Assembly (NCBI RefSeq): GCF_004005905.1
Contig: NZ_SACO01000001.1
Span: 310,001 to 374,000 of the forward strand
Reading direction: 5' to 3'
Source: Novosphingobium umbonatum
Lineage (GTDB): Bacteria; Pseudomonadota; Alphaproteobacteria; Sphingomonadales; Sphingomonadaceae
Length of the DNA: 64,000 nt
In this document: positions 16,981 to 26,508 of the stretch, one piece after another
How the letters are laid out: each line of letters opens with the position of its first letter
Position numbering within the stretch: position 1 is the stretch's first letter
Made by a program: the position numbers and the translations under genes
Notes under the pieces: generated by a model
What the model was told of the DNA's origin: nothing
Databases searched by the model: none
Seen by the model: the letters and a program-made list of their open reading frames with translations, nothing else

Positions 16981-18480
16981 TCAGTAACGCGTGTCGATTT
17001 GCGCGGTCAGCGCCAGCGAGCCATGCGCGGGAATGGTAACATGCCACACGCGCTCATTGGCATTGCGCTGTTCGCCCTTTACGCTTTCGGCCGACACGCG
17101 CGTATCATGCGCCCCGCCGTCAAGCCCCGCCTGCACCACCTCGACCTCCACCGGCTGCGCCCGCGCATTGGTCAGATTATAGCGCATATGGGTGCGCCAA
17201 TAAGTCTTGGCCGCCTCTACCGTGGTCACCTTGTCGCCAACGCGGAAACGCGCCACGCGCTCCCACTCGCCCGCATCGATCTTCTCGCGCTTTTCCAGCA
17301 CAGGCTGGATTTTAACGTCAAAGGCCTCGCCGGTCTTTACCGTCAACAGGCTACCCTGCGGCGTATGGGCAATGCTGTCCTCGCCGATGAATTGCGCCTG
17401 CCCGCGCGCATCGCGCATATAGATACGCATGGTGCCAGCGGGCAAAGCATCGCCCAACCCTTCCTTGGCGCCGGTGGAGAAAGCCAGCGAGGTGGCAAAG
17501 CTCTGCGCCTCTTCCTGCGCGCCCAGCCAGTCATTGCGGAAAGAATAGACCTTGTGCGCTGCCGCTCCGGTGACGTTGAGGAAACTGATCTGCTTCTGCT
17601 GCTGGTTGGCCACCTGCACCCGGCCGCTGATGGGGTAGACGTAGAAATCGCCCAATTGCTCGCGGGTACTGCCTTCAATGCCCATGGCCTGTTCGCCGGA
17701 CACCACGCCACCGCGGCGGAACACCGGCTGTGGGGTGTCATCATCATCGCCACCGCCCGAAACGCCAACATCGCCCGCCACCAGCAACACTTTGGCCGCG
17801 TTAAAACTGGTGCCGCTGGTGTTGTTCAGCGTCACCCAGCCCTGCACATCCATCTTGCCCGCCACCTCGTCAAACAGGGCGACATAATCCGCCTTCCAGC
17901 CAAAGCCGCGTGAGAGATAGGACAGGCTGACCGGCCTTGTGCCACTCTTGGCCGCGTCCAGCGCCACGCTGAGAGTCGGGCGGGCCTTCAACCCCTCGGG
18001 CAATTGGTCAAAAACCAGACGCGCCTTCATGTCGCCCAGCACTTCGATCCGATTGCCGATCTGCACCAAAGTCCCGCCATTATTGGCCAGAATGCGCCCC
18101 TTCTCCACGGTTTCGGCACCCGTAGCGGGGTTGGTGCGGATGATGGTCACATCCTGCCCCACGCCCTTGTCGACCAGCCTTTCGGGGCTGAGCAGGTCAT
18201 AATCGAAATTCTGCTCCAGCACGCTGGCTCCGGGCGCAGCAATCGTCACCGTTTCGGGGCGAATCTGGGCGGAAACCTCGGCCATTTCCTGCAAGCTGCG
18301 TCCAGCAGGAAGGGGCAAAGAACGCACATCCTGCACCAGCGCCAGATCGTGGTTGTAAATAGTGATCGCCACCTCGCCCTGAGCGCTGGCCACGGCCCTG
18401 CCCTGATCGGCAAAAGCCACACCCTGTCCCAAGCCGCCCATAGCCGCCCCTGCCAACCCAATGGCCGCCCAATTCTTCAT
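16981..18480 (-). CDS. DUF4139 domain protein (first of a pair)
   Basis: A 499-residue exported protein with signal peptide MKNWAAIGLAGAAMGGLGQGVAFA. It shares with the downstream paralogue the ordered motifs AITIYNHDLALVQDVRSLPL, FDYDLLSPERL, LSYLSRGFGWKADYVALFDE, GWVTLNNTSGTSFNAA and QPVEVEVVQAG. No catalytic motif is recognised. The tandem copies differ in length and middle region, so they are an old duplication rather than a recent one. A winged-helix gene lies 93 bp upstream on the same strand. Confidence 0.78.
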   Translation of the reverse strand: MKNWAAIGLAGAAMGGLGQGVAFADQGRAVASAQGEVAITIYNHDLALVQDVRSLPLPAGRSLQEMAEVSAQIRPETVTIAAPGASVLEQNFDYDLLSPERLVDKGVGQDVTIIRTNPATGAETVEKGRILANNGGTLVQIGNRIEVLGDMKARLVFDQLPEGLKARPTLSVALDAAKSGTRPVSLSYLSRGFGWKADYVALFDEVAGKMDVQGWVTLNNTSGTSFNAAKVLLVAGDVGVSGGGDDDDTPQPVFRRGGVVSGEQAMGIEGSTREQLGDFYVYPISGRVQVANQQQKQISFLNVTGAAAHKVYSFRNDWLGAQEEAQSFATSLAFSTGAKEGLGDALPAGTMRIYMRDARGQAQFIGEDSIAHTPQGSLLTVKTGEAFDVKIQPVLEKREKIDAGEWERVARFRVGDKVTTVEAAKTYWRTHMRYNLTNARAQPVEVEVVQAGLDGGAHDTRVSAESVKGEQRNANERVWHVTIPAHGSLALTAQIDTRY

Positions 18481-18573
18481 GCCCGCACCCTCTTTCCTTG
18501 GCCCAGAGGCGGTTTACCGCATCCAGGCCCTGTCGCCTACGTGCAACATCGCGGGCCGGCGCTGAATGCAGGA

Positions 18574-19557
18574 TTAAACCAGACGATGCGCCGTATTGCC
18601 CATTTCGGCAAAATAGGCCGCCATGGCATCACGCGCCTTGTCGGTCAGCACGATGAAGGCACGGCGCCGGTCCTGATCATCCTCCACCCGTTTGAGCAGC
18701 CCCGCATCGGTCATCTGTCCGATCCAGCGCAAAGCGGTGGTGGGCGGCACGCCAGAGGCAATGCACAGGCTGGTGACCGACACCCGCACCTTTTCCAAAT
18801 GGGCCGCGGTCAGATCCAGCAACATGTCCCACGCCGGATCGGCAAACAATTCGGGATTGAGAAAACGCCCGCGCAATTGCCGGTTGCGGATGATCCGGCG
18901 AATGATCCGCGCATCGGGCAAACCGGCCACACTTTCTGAAGAAGCGGCGCTGGCAGGTGGATCAAAGCGAAAGGCCGAGGGCTGCCCCACCGGCTTGGGC
19001 ACAGCGCCACCGGACAGGCCGCTCAATTTCTCGCCAATCTCGGTGATCTGCTGGGTCAGGCGCAGGATCACCAAGCGGTCCTCGTCGGACAATTCGCGCA
19101 CTCTGCGCTGGGGTAATTGGGTCATCACCTGCCCCAAAGCCACCAGCCTTTCCGTTCTGCTCGGCGCGACCAGAATTTGCGGTTGCGATTGGTCCAGCGC
19201 GGCAAACACATCGTCCAGCGCATCCACACTGGTCGAGATCACCAGCCCCAGCCCTTTGCGCGCCGCGACCAGATCGAGCCGCGCCAGCCCCGCCAGTAAA
19301 GCCGCATCCACCAAGGGGCAATCGACCATCACAATATCGCCCAAGGCCGGTCCCGCCTCGGCCGTATCGACCAGACGCATAAGGTTGCCCGTCTCGGTCA
19401 CACGAAATCCGGCCCCGGTTACATCCTCCTGCATGGTTTCGCGCAGGGATGGTCTTTCGGCGAAAACCGAGACGCCTATCCGCGAAACGCTCAAATCATC
19501 CTCATGATTATCATAGGAAAAATTGGAATTCATCCCCCACGGATCCGTGTTGTTCAT
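18574..19557 (-). CDS. Winged-helix (MarR-like) DNA-binding protein with N-terminal receiver-like region
   Basis: A 327-residue protein. Residues about 235-320 are a MarR-type winged helix (AHLEKVRVSVTSLCIASG, TTALRWIGQMTDAGLLKRVEDDQDRR, FIVLTDKARDAM). Residues about 25-150 resemble a degenerate response-regulator receiver (RIGVSVFAERPSLRETMQED, DIVMVDCPLVDAALLAGL, GLVISTS) and a coiled segment of about 35 residues follows (DRLVILRLTQQITEIGEKLS). This architecture occurs in sphingomonads as uncharacterised proteins. It could regulate the DUF4139 pair downstream; that is inference from position. Confidence 0.7.
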   Translation of the reverse strand: MNNTDPWGMNSNFSYDNHEDDLSVSRIGVSVFAERPSLRETMQEDVTGAGFRVTETGNLMRLVDTAEAGPALGDIVMVDCPLVDAALLAGLARLDLVAARKGLGLVISTSVDALDDVFAALDQSQPQILVAPSRTERLVALGQVMTQLPQRRVRELSDEDRLVILRLTQQITEIGEKLSGLSGGAVPKPVGQPSAFRFDPPASAASSESVAGLPDARIIRRIIRNRQLRGRFLNPELFADPAWDMLLDLTAAHLEKVRVSVTSLCIASGVPPTTALRWIGQMTDAGLLKRVEDDQDRRRAFIVLTDKARDAMAAYFAEMGNTAHRLV

Positions 19558-19706
19558 GGCGACTGCCTCCGTTCGCTCTATTAGGTAACAACACGTAAAT
19601 GCTAGACCTAATGGTCATTCAGTCAAGCGGCATTAAGGGCAATATATAGAGCTTAAACATCAGATATTTATTATAAATTTCGTACAGATTATTGCAATGG
19701 AGACAA

Positions 19707-19748
19707 AGAAAAGCCGCCAACACCCTGACCGGATGCGGCGGCTTTTCT
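19707..19748 (-). terminator. Intrinsic terminator of purA
   Basis: AGAAAAGCCGCC (19707-19718) and GGCGGCTTTTCT form a 12-bp stem. The minus strand continues into TTTCTTTG. It lies 37 bp after the purA stop. Confidence 0.8.
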
Positions 19749-19784
19749 GACGCAGGCCAGCTTCAACCGGCCCAGTCTATGGCA

Positions 19785-21074
19785 TCAATCCTGGAACGGA
19801 TCGCGGACCAGAATCGTGTCCTCACGCTCGGGGCTGGTGGAAACCAGCGCCACAGGCGTTTCGATCAATTCCTGCACGCGCTGGATATATTTGATCGCCT
19901 GCGCGGGCAGATCGGCCCAGCTACGCGCACCGGCAGTGGTGCCCTGCCAGCCATCCATTTCCTCATAGATCGGCTCGACATTGGCCTGATCGGCGGCATG
20001 GCTGGGGTAATAATCCAGCACCTTGCCATTCAGACGATAGCCGGTGCAAATCTTCACCTTGTCCAGCCCGTCCAGCACGTCAACCTTGGTCAGCGCGATG
20101 CCGGTCACGCCCGAAATGGCGCAGGACTGGCGCACCAACACGGCATCGAACCAGCCACAGCGACGCTTGCGGCCCGTAACCGTGCCGAATTCATGGCCCC
20201 GCTCGCCCAGACGCTGGCCGGTTTCATCTTCCAGCTCGGTGGGGAACGGACCCGAACCCACGCGGGTGGTATAGGCCTTTACAATGCCCAGCACGAAACC
20301 GGTGGAGGACGGACCAAGGCCCGAACCCGAAGCCGCCGTGCCGCTCACCGTGTTCGACGAGGTGACGAAAGGATAGGTGCCATGGTCGACGTCGAGCAGT
20401 ACGCCCTGCGCGCCTTCGAACAGCACGCGAGCGCCCGCCTTCTTCACCGTGTTCAGGCGCTTCCACACCGGCTCGGCAAATTGCAGCACGAAGGGGGCGA
20501 TTTCGCGCAATTCGGCGATCAGCGCCTCGCGATCGACGGGAGGCTGGCCGAAACCGGCGCGCAGGGCATCGTGATGCGCGCAAAGACGATCAAGCTGCGG
20601 GCCCAGATCGTCCAGATGCGCCAGATCGCACACGCGGATGGCGCGGCGGCCTACCTTGTCTTCATAGGCCGGACCAATGCCGCGACCCGTGGTGCCAATC
20701 TTGCCAGCGCCAGCAGCCGCTTCGCGCAAACCGTCCAGATCGCGGTGCACCGGCAGGATCAACGGGCAATTTTCGGCAATCGCGAAATTCTCGCGGTTGA
20801 TCTCGACACCCTGACCTTCCAGCTTTTCGATTTCCGCCTTCAGGTGCCACGGGTCCAGCACCACGCCATTGCCGATGATCGACAGAGTGCCGGTCACAAT
20901 GCCGCTAGGCAACAGGCTCAGCTTGTAAACCTTGTCGCCCACCACCAAAGTGTGGCCGGCATTATGGCCGCCCTGAAAACGCACCACCACGTCCGCGCGA
21001 CTGGCCAGCCAGTCAACGATCTTGCCTTTGCCCTCGTCACCCCATTGGGCGCCGATCACGGTAACATTTGCCAT
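19785..21074 (-). CDS. purA: Adenylosuccinate synthetase
   Basis: A 429-residue enzyme joining IMP and aspartate with GTP in AMP synthesis. The P-loop-like [17 protein letters not shown] carries the catalytic Asp, GHNAGHT the catalytic His, and [17 protein letters not shown] is the family signature. The GTP-specificity region [20 protein letters not shown] and the C-terminal [15 protein letters not shown] are present. Length is normal. GAGGGA precedes the ATG. In related genomes purA often follows hisZ; here a plus-strand esterase gene separates the two. Confidence 0.97.
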   Translation of the reverse strand: MANVTVIGAQWGDEGKGKIVDWLASRADVVVRFQGGHNAGHTLVVGDKVYKLSLLPSGIVTGTLSIIGNGVVLDPWHLKAEIEKLEGQGVEINRENFAIAENCPLILPVHRDLDGLREAAAGAGKIGTTGRGIGPAYEDKVGRRAIRVCDLAHLDDLGPQLDRLCAHHDALRAGFGQPPVDREALIAELREIAPFVLQFAEPVWKRLNTVKKAGARVLFEGAQGVLLDVDHGTYPFVTSSNTVSGTAASGSGLGPSSTGFVLGIVKAYTTRVGSGPFPTELEDETGQRLGERGHEFGTVTGRKRRCGWFDAVLVRQSCAISGVTGIALTKVDVLDGLDKVKICTGYRLNGKVLDYYPSHAADQANVEPIYEEMDGWQGTTAGARSWADLPAQAIKYIQRVQELIETPVALVSTSPEREDTILVRDPFQD

Positions 21075-21288
21075 GGATAGAGTCCCTCACCCTGCCAGAT
21101 AATCCGCAAGCGCCCTTCGACAGGACTCGGCGCAAGGGATGGGCCAGAAGGGGCAGAGCCTGCCCCGATGATGCGCGCCGGTTAGCCAGAGGCGCTGCCC
21201 CCGTCAAGCCAGCTTGTTCAGGTGATAGCCAGCAAGGAGGAGGCAGACCTTAGCCCCGTTACTCCATCATGCGACAAGGGAGAGACGG

Positions 21289-22233
21289 ATGCGACACAAA
21301 GGCAAGATCATCGCGCTGGGCGTGGCGCTGGCAATGGCCATGCCGCCCATCGCACAGGCCCAAGGCCTGATGGCGGCGATGATCATGAAACGCATGGCCA
21401 AACGCGCCGCGGAACAGGACAAGGCGAGCAAAGCCCCGCCCGCCCCTGCCGCGCAGCCTTTGGCCTATGGGGGCGATTCGATGCAGGTGATGGATTTCAC
21501 CCCACCCAAGGCCGGAACGCCCTTGCCCTCGCCGCTGGTGGTGTTTGTCCATGGCGGGGGCTGGACACAGGGCAATAAGGATAATGCGACAGGCCCATGG
21601 AAAGCCCCGCATCTGACCGGCCTTGGCTATGGCTTTGCCAATATCAACTATCGCCTAGTGCCTCGCGTGACGGTCGAGGATCAGGCCGCTGATGTGGCCG
21701 CCGCGCTGGCGGAACTGATCCGGCAGGCTGACCGACTGGGGATCGACCGGCGTCGCATCGTGCTGATGGGCCATAGCGCGGGCGCGCATCTGGTGGCTTT
21801 GGTGGGCACGGATGAGCGCTATCTGCGAGCAGCGGGCTTAAGCTTTGCCGATCTGGCCGGTGTGGTGCCGATTGATGGCGCCGCCTATGATGTGCCGCGC
21901 CAGATGGCGGATGCGGGGCGCTTTATGGCGGATCGCTATAGGCAAGCCTTTGGCACGGATCGCGCGCGGCAAGAAGCCCTGTCGCCCACGCTGCATGCCG
22001 CCGCACCCAATGCGCCGCGCTTCCTGCTGCTGCATGTGCAGCGCGAGGAAGGGGTGGCGCAGAGCAAGGCCTTGGCCGATGCCTTGCGCAAAGCGGGAAC
22101 GCCGGTGCAGATCAATGGCTTTGAGGGCACGGGCCTGCAAGGCCATGCCCAAATCAACCGCCAATTGGGCGACCCCGACTATCCCGCCACGCCCGTTCTG
22201 GACACATGGCTGAAGGATGTGTTCGGGCGTTAG
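21289..22233 (+). CDS. Secreted alpha/beta-hydrolase (carboxylesterase type)
   Basis: A 314-residue hydrolase. The N-terminus (MRHKGKIIALGVALAMAMPP then IAQAQG) is a signal peptide. VVFVHGGGWTQGNKDN gives the HGGGW oxyanion motif of the BD-FAE/hormone-sensitive-lipase group, VLMGHSAGAHLVALVG holds the nucleophile Ser, and the catalytic His is probably in GLQGHAQIN. AAGGGAGAG precedes the ATG. Substrate is unknown; an acyl ester is likely. Its 3' end overlaps hisZ by 4 bp in convergent orientation, and it is the only plus-strand gene in the purA-hisZ-serA-serC stretch. Confidence 0.85.
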   Translation: MRHKGKIIALGVALAMAMPPIAQAQGLMAAMIMKRMAKRAAEQDKASKAPPAPAAQPLAYGGDSMQVMDFTPPKAGTPLPSPLVVFVHGGGWTQGNKDNATGPWKAPHLTGLGYGFANINYRLVPRVTVEDQAADVAAALAELIRQADRLGIDRRRIVLMGHSAGAHLVALVGTDERYLRAAGLSFADLAGVVPIDGAAYDVPRQMADAGRFMADRYRQAFGTDRARQEALSPTLHAAAPNAPRFLLLHVQREEGVAQSKALADALRKAGTPVQINGFEGTGLQGHAQINRQLGDPDYPATPVLDTWLKDVFGR

Positions 22234-23366
22234 ACCCGAACCGGCTCCAGCCCGTCCAACCGATGCGAGCAGCCCAAAGCGCGCGCATCATCGCCCGCGC
22301 TGATCGCCGCCACCGTGCGCCAGCCCACCGCGCGCAGACGCGCCGCCGCGCTGGCATCATGGCCCAAAGGCAGGAACAGGGTCTCGCGCTTGGCTTCCTG
22401 CGCGGCCAAAGCGGTGATCAGCGGATCGGGATAGAGCGAGAAGCCTACCGCCGCCTCGCCCTCGGCACCATCATCGGCACCGATAATCGCATAGGCACCG
22501 CCACGCGCCACTGCGCCCTGCACGCCTTGGGCAAAGATCTGGAAACCGAACCAGCTTTGATATTCAAAGCCATGGCGCTCTGTGGGGTCCAGCGTCAGGC
22601 GGACATCGCCGCCAGCGGCCTGAACCCGCTCGGCAATGGCCTGCAGCGCGGACAGGCGACCATCGAGCACGCCCTCCACCGCCAGCGCGGATAGCTTGTC
22701 CATCGCCGCCACAAAACCGCCCGTAGCGTGGAGCAAAGGCAGATAGGCCGCCCCGCCCGCCTGCACCAAAGCGCCTGCATCCTTGGCGTCCAGCTCGCGC
22801 CGCACCGCCGCCAGTTGGGCGGGCGTCAGCGGCCATGGACCAGCGCTCAACGCATCGACCAGATCGGGCAGGGTGAAATCCACCGAAATGCCGGTCGCGC
22901 CTGCCGCCTGCAAAGCCTCGATCGCCACCGCCACCACTTCAGCCGCCGCCGCGACACCGGCATGGCCGATCAATTCCGCGCCAATCTGCAAACGTTCACG
23001 CGTGGGGTCCAGCCCATCGCCCTTCAGGCTGACCACCTGCCCCGCATAGGCCAGACGCAAGGGGCGCGCGGCATTCTTCATCCGCGTTACGGCAATGCGG
23101 CCCACCTGCGGCGTCATATCGCTGCGCAAAGCCATCATGCGCAGGGAAGCCGGATCGACAAAGCGCACCATGCGCCGCGTCTGGATCCCCGCCATACGAC
23201 TGGCCAGCGAGCGTTCAAATTCGATGCTGGGCGGCTGAACGCGGTCATAGCCGTGGCTGTCAAGCACATCCATCAAGGCACGCGTGATGCGCGTGGCCGC
23301 GGCAGTATCCTGCGGCAGACGGTCTTCCAGCCCCTCGGGCAGCAAATCGCGGGTTTCGGTATCCAT
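22230..23366 (-). CDS. hisZ: ATP phosphoribosyltransferase regulatory subunit
   Basis: A 378-residue HisRS-like paralogue lacking aminoacylation activity, which partners the short HisG in the first step of histidine synthesis. It starts LLPEGLEDRLPQDTAAATRI and keeps class II synthetase-like stretches (YDRVQPPSIEFERSLA, RMVRFVDPASLRMMALRSDM then TPQVGRIAVTRM). The short C-terminus without an anticodon-binding domain separates it from HisS. hisG is not in the window. Ribosome site weak. It reads in the same direction as serA and serC upstream, with a terminator between serA and hisZ. Confidence 0.9.
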   Translation of the reverse strand: MDTETRDLLPEGLEDRLPQDTAAATRITRALMDVLDSHGYDRVQPPSIEFERSLASRMAGIQTRRMVRFVDPASLRMMALRSDMTPQVGRIAVTRMKNAARPLRLAYAGQVVSLKGDGLDPTRERLQIGAELIGHAGVAAAAEVVAVAIEALQAAGATGISVDFTLPDLVDALSAGPWPLTPAQLAAVRRELDAKDAGALVQAGGAAYLPLLHATGGFVAAMDKLSALAVEGVLDGRLSALQAIAERVQAAGGDVRLTLDPTERHGFEYQSWFGFQIFAQGVQGAVARGGAYAIIGADDGAEGEAAVGFSLYPDPLITALAAQEAKRETLFLPLGHDASAAARLRAVGWRTVAAISAGDDARALGCSHRLDGLEPVRV

Positions 23367-23443
23367 AGTGGGGGCGCTTTAGCGGGGCTTGGGCCTTTGG
23401 GGAAGGCAGAAGTGACGCCGATATTGCCTGCGCCGCGCATAAA

Positions 23444-23486
23444 GAAAAAGGCGGGAGCCGCATCGCGCGACCCCCGCCCTTTTCTT
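23444..23486 (-). terminator. Intrinsic terminator of serA
   Basis: AAAAAGGCGGG and CCCGCCCTTTT form a stem around a loop of about 18 bases; the minus strand continues into TTTTTCTTTATG. It lies about 20 bp after the serA stop. Confidence 0.8.
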
Positions 23487-23505
23487 GAACCCGAAGGTAG
23501 TAGGC

Positions 23506-25098
23506 TTAGAACGCCAGCGCCTTCACGCGCTTAACGCCCGGCAGCTTGCCAGCGGCGTCCAGCACTTCGGCGGGAACGGCGCTGTCAACCGAGAGCAGCA
23601 GAACCGCTTCGCCACCGGCTTCGCGGCGGCCCAGGTTGAACGTGCCGATGTTGATGCCGTTTTCACCCAGCAGCGTACCGATACGACCGATGAAGCCGGG
23701 GGCGTCTTCGTTGACGATATAGAGGTTGTCGCCGGTCAGTTCGGCTTCCACCTTGATGCCGAACAGTTCGACCAGGCGCGGTTCGGCGTTGGAGAACAGA
23801 GTGCCAGCCACCGAACGCTCGCCCGCTTCGGTCTTGACCGAAACGCGGATCAGCGTGTGGTAATCGCCGGTCTTTTCGGTTTTCACTTCACGCACTTCCA
23901 ACCCACGCTCCTTGGCGAGGAAGGGGGCGTTGACCATGTTCACCGTGGCCGACTGCACCTTCATGAAACCGGCCAGAACGGCGGCCACGATGGGCTTGGC
24001 GTTCAGCTCGGTAGCAGCGCCTTCGGTGTGGATCGAGATGCGGGCCACAGCCGAGGGGGTCAACTGACCGACCAGCGAGCCCAGCTTTTCGGCCAGCGCC
24101 ATATAGGGGCGCAGCTTGGGAGCTTCTTCGGCGCTCAGCGAAGGCACGTTCAGAGCGTTGGTCACGCCGCCGGTGGTGAGATATTCACCCAGCTGTTCGG
24201 CCACCTGCAACGCCACATTGACTTGGGCTTCGGTGGTCGAAGCGCCCAGATGCGGGGTGCAGATGAAGTTCTTGGTGCCGAACAGCGGCGATTCCTTGGC
24301 CGGTTCGGTCTGGAACACGTCGAGAGCGGCGCCAGCGATATGGCCCGAATCAAGACCTTCCTTCAGCGCGGCTTCGTCCACCAGACCGCCACGGGCGCAG
24401 TTGATGATGCGCACGCCCTTCTTGGTCTTGGCCAGATTTTCCTTCGACAGGATGTTCTTGGTTTCAGCCGTCAGCGGCGTGTGCAGGGTGATGAAATCAG
24501 CGCGGGCCAGCAGCGTGTCGAGGTCGACCTTTTCGACGCCGATTTCAATGGCGCGTTCGGGCGTCAGGAAGGGATCGAAAGCCACAACCTTCATGCGCAG
24601 ACCGATGGCGCGCGAGGCAACGATCGAACCGATATTGCCGGCGCCGATCAGGCCCAGCGTCTTGCCGGTGACTTCCACGCCCATGAAGCCATTCTTGGGC
24701 CACAGGCCAGCCTGCGTCTGTTCATTGGCTTCGGGGATCTGGCGGGCCAGAGCGAACATCAGCGCGATGGCATGTTCAGCGGTGGTGATCGAATTGCCGA
24801 AAGGCGTGTTCATCACCACAACGCCCTTGGCGCTGGCATAGGGGATGTCCACGTTGTCAACGCCGATACCGGCGCGGCCGATCACCTTCAGATTGGTGGC
24901 GGCGTCGAGGATTTCCTTGGTAACCTTGGTCGATGAACGGATGGCCAGACCATCATAGTCGCCAATGCGAGCGATCAGCTGTTCGGGGGTTTCGCCGGTG
25001 ATGACATCCACGTCGCAACCCTTCTCGATAAAGATGCGTGCGGCGTTGGGGTCCATCTTGTCCGAAATAAGGACGCGGGGCTTACGGGTCTCGGTCAT
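23506..25098 (-). CDS. serA: D-3-phosphoglycerate dehydrogenase (long form with ACT domain)
   Basis: A 530-residue NAD-dependent enzyme starting serine biosynthesis. Substrate-binding residues 1-100 and 290-320 flank the NAD fold with LGLIGAGNIGSIVASRAIGL. Active-site Arg is in INCARGGLVDEAAL and His in CTPHLGASTTEAQ. An intervening domain (about 320-450) and a C-terminal ACT domain (NLYIVNEDAPGFIGRIGTLL) give the long type-1 form, which can be serine-regulated. It is 82 bp downstream of serC, the next step of the pathway, and presumably shares its promoter. Confidence 0.97.
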   Translation of the reverse strand: MTETRKPRVLISDKMDPNAARIFIEKGCDVDVITGETPEQLIARIGDYDGLAIRSSTKVTKEILDAATNLKVIGRAGIGVDNVDIPYASAKGVVVMNTPFGNSITTAEHAIALMFALARQIPEANEQTQAGLWPKNGFMGVEVTGKTLGLIGAGNIGSIVASRAIGLRMKVVAFDPFLTPERAIEIGVEKVDLDTLLARADFITLHTPLTAETKNILSKENLAKTKKGVRIINCARGGLVDEAALKEGLDSGHIAGAALDVFQTEPAKESPLFGTKNFICTPHLGASTTEAQVNVALQVAEQLGEYLTTGGVTNALNVPSLSAEEAPKLRPYMALAEKLGSLVGQLTPSAVARISIHTEGAATELNAKPIVAAVLAGFMKVQSATVNMVNAPFLAKERGLEVREVKTEKTGDYHTLIRVSVKTEAGERSVAGTLFSNAEPRLVELFGIKVEAELTGDNLYIVNEDAPGFIGRIGTLLGENGINIGTFNLGRREAGGEAVLLLSVDSAVPAEVLDAAGKLPGVKRVKALAF

Positions 25099-25180
25099 GG
25101 GAATCGTATCCTCATGTGAAAGGGGTATGATGTCGGGAAAGGGAAGATTGCGGGCGGCGGATTACACCGCCCGCGAAAGA

Positions 25181-26308
25181 TTAGGCAGCCTTCAGACTGG
25201 CATAGGCCCAGTCGAGCCAGGGGCCGAGCGCTTCAATGTCTTCAACATTGACGGTGGCGCCGCACCAGATGCGCAGGCCCGCAGGAGCATCGCGATAGCC
25301 CGCGATGTCATAGGCGGCATCTTCCTTTTCCAGCAGGGCGGCAAACTTTTTGATGAAGTCGGCATCGGCCCCTGCCACGCTCAGGCAGACCGAGGTCTTG
25401 GAACGGATGGCTTCATCCTCGCAAAGATGCGAGAGCCAGTCGCGCTCTTGCACGATCTTGTCCAGAGCAGCCGCATTGGCGTTCGAACGTGCCTGCAAAC
25501 CTTCCAGACCGCCCAGACCCTTGGCCCATTCCAGCGCGAAGATCGCGTCTTCCACGGCCAGCATGCTGGGAGTGTTGATGGTTTCGCCCTTGAACACGCC
25601 TTCGGCCAGCTTACCCTTGGAAACAAGGCGGAACACCTTGGGCAGCGGCCATGCGGGTGTGTAGGTTTCCAGACGCTCCACAGCACGGGGGCCGAGGATC
25701 AGCACGCCATGGCCGCCTTCGCCGCCCAGCACCTTCTGCCAGGAGAAGGTGGCAACGTCGATCTTCGACCAGTCGATGTCATAGGCAAACACCGCCGAAG
25801 TGGCGTCGGCAAAGGCCAGCCCTTCGCGGTCGGCGGGGATGAAATCAGCGTTGGGAACGCGCACGCCAGAGGTGGTGCCGTTCCAGGTGAACAGCACGTC
25901 ATTCGACCAGTCGATGGCGTTCAGATCAGCGATCTGGCCATAGTCGGCGCGCAAAACGGTGGGGTCCAGCTTCAGCTGCTTGGCAGCGTCCGTTACCCAA
26001 CCTTCGCCAAAGGATTCCCAAGCCAGCGTGGTGACAGGCTTGGCGCCCAGCATGGTCCACATGGCCATTTCGAAAGCGCCCGTGTCCGAACCGGGCACGA
26101 TGCCGATGCGGTGGGTTTCGGGCAGCTTGAGGATTTCACGCATCAGGTCGATGCAATAAGCCAGACGCGACTTGCCGATCTTGGCGCGATGCGAGCGCCC
26201 CAGACTTTCGGTAGCCAGCTTGTCGGCAGAGAATACGGGCGGCTTGGCGCAGGGCCCCGACGAGAAGAAGGGGCGAGCCGGCTTGAGTGCCGGGGTAGTC
26301 ACAGTCAT
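25181..26308 (-). CDS. serC: Phosphoserine aminotransferase
   Basis: A 375-residue PLP enzyme turning 3-phosphohydroxypyruvate into phosphoserine. I chose the ATG at 26308, which has GAGGAGA 6 bp upstream and begins MTVTTPALKPARPFFSSGPC as in alphaproteobacterial SerC; the longer open frame upstream runs through the leader. The PLP lysine is in VATFSWQKVLGGEGGHGVL. Other family stretches are GIVPGSDTGAFEMAMWTMLG and YDIAGYRDAPAGLRIWCGAT. It is followed by serA. Confidence 0.95.
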   Translation of the reverse strand: MTVTTPALKPARPFFSSGPCAKPPVFSADKLATESLGRSHRAKIGKSRLAYCIDLMREILKLPETHRIGIVPGSDTGAFEMAMWTMLGAKPVTTLAWESFGEGWVTDAAKQLKLDPTVLRADYGQIADLNAIDWSNDVLFTWNGTTSGVRVPNADFIPADREGLAFADATSAVFAYDIDWSKIDVATFSWQKVLGGEGGHGVLILGPRAVERLETYTPAWPLPKVFRLVSKGKLAEGVFKGETINTPSMLAVEDAIFALEWAKGLGGLEGLQARSNANAAALDKIVQERDWLSHLCEDEAIRSKTSVCLSVAGADADFIKKFAALLEKEDAAYDIAGYRDAPAGLRIWCGATVNVEDIEALGPWLDWAYASLKAA

Positions 26309-26392
26309 GTAGTCTCTCCTCACAGAGAGCACGCGCGGCGTTGGGACCGCGTGGCCCGCTGGCCGCTCTATAGATGCCCGACCACGAGTCAA
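26309..26392 (-). promoter_or_regulatory. serC promoter and two-hairpin leader RNA
   Basis: On the minus strand TTGACT (26392-26387) and TATAGA (26372-26367) mark a promoter with a short spacer. A leader of about 50 nt then holds two tandem hairpins: CACGCGG/CCGCG(CG)TG (26353-26330) and CTCTC/GAGAG (26329-26314). The second overlaps the ribosome site GAGGAGA. This matches the layout of the serC RNA motif described in alphaproteobacteria, a probable cis-regulatory element. Identity with that motif is from memory of its architecture, not a model match. Confidence 0.55.
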
Positions 26393-26508
26393 GCCCCCCC
26401 AGCAACAGGTTCGCCAACTTAATTTTCCGACCAAGGGTTTCTACGAATACCCGTTAACTCATTGTAAATATAAAATAATGAAGAATTTTTAACCATCACG
26501 CAGGCAGG

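Noticed and set aside
19692..21080. 462-codon plus-strand open frame
   Set aside because: Antisense to purA, which has all its catalytic motifs.
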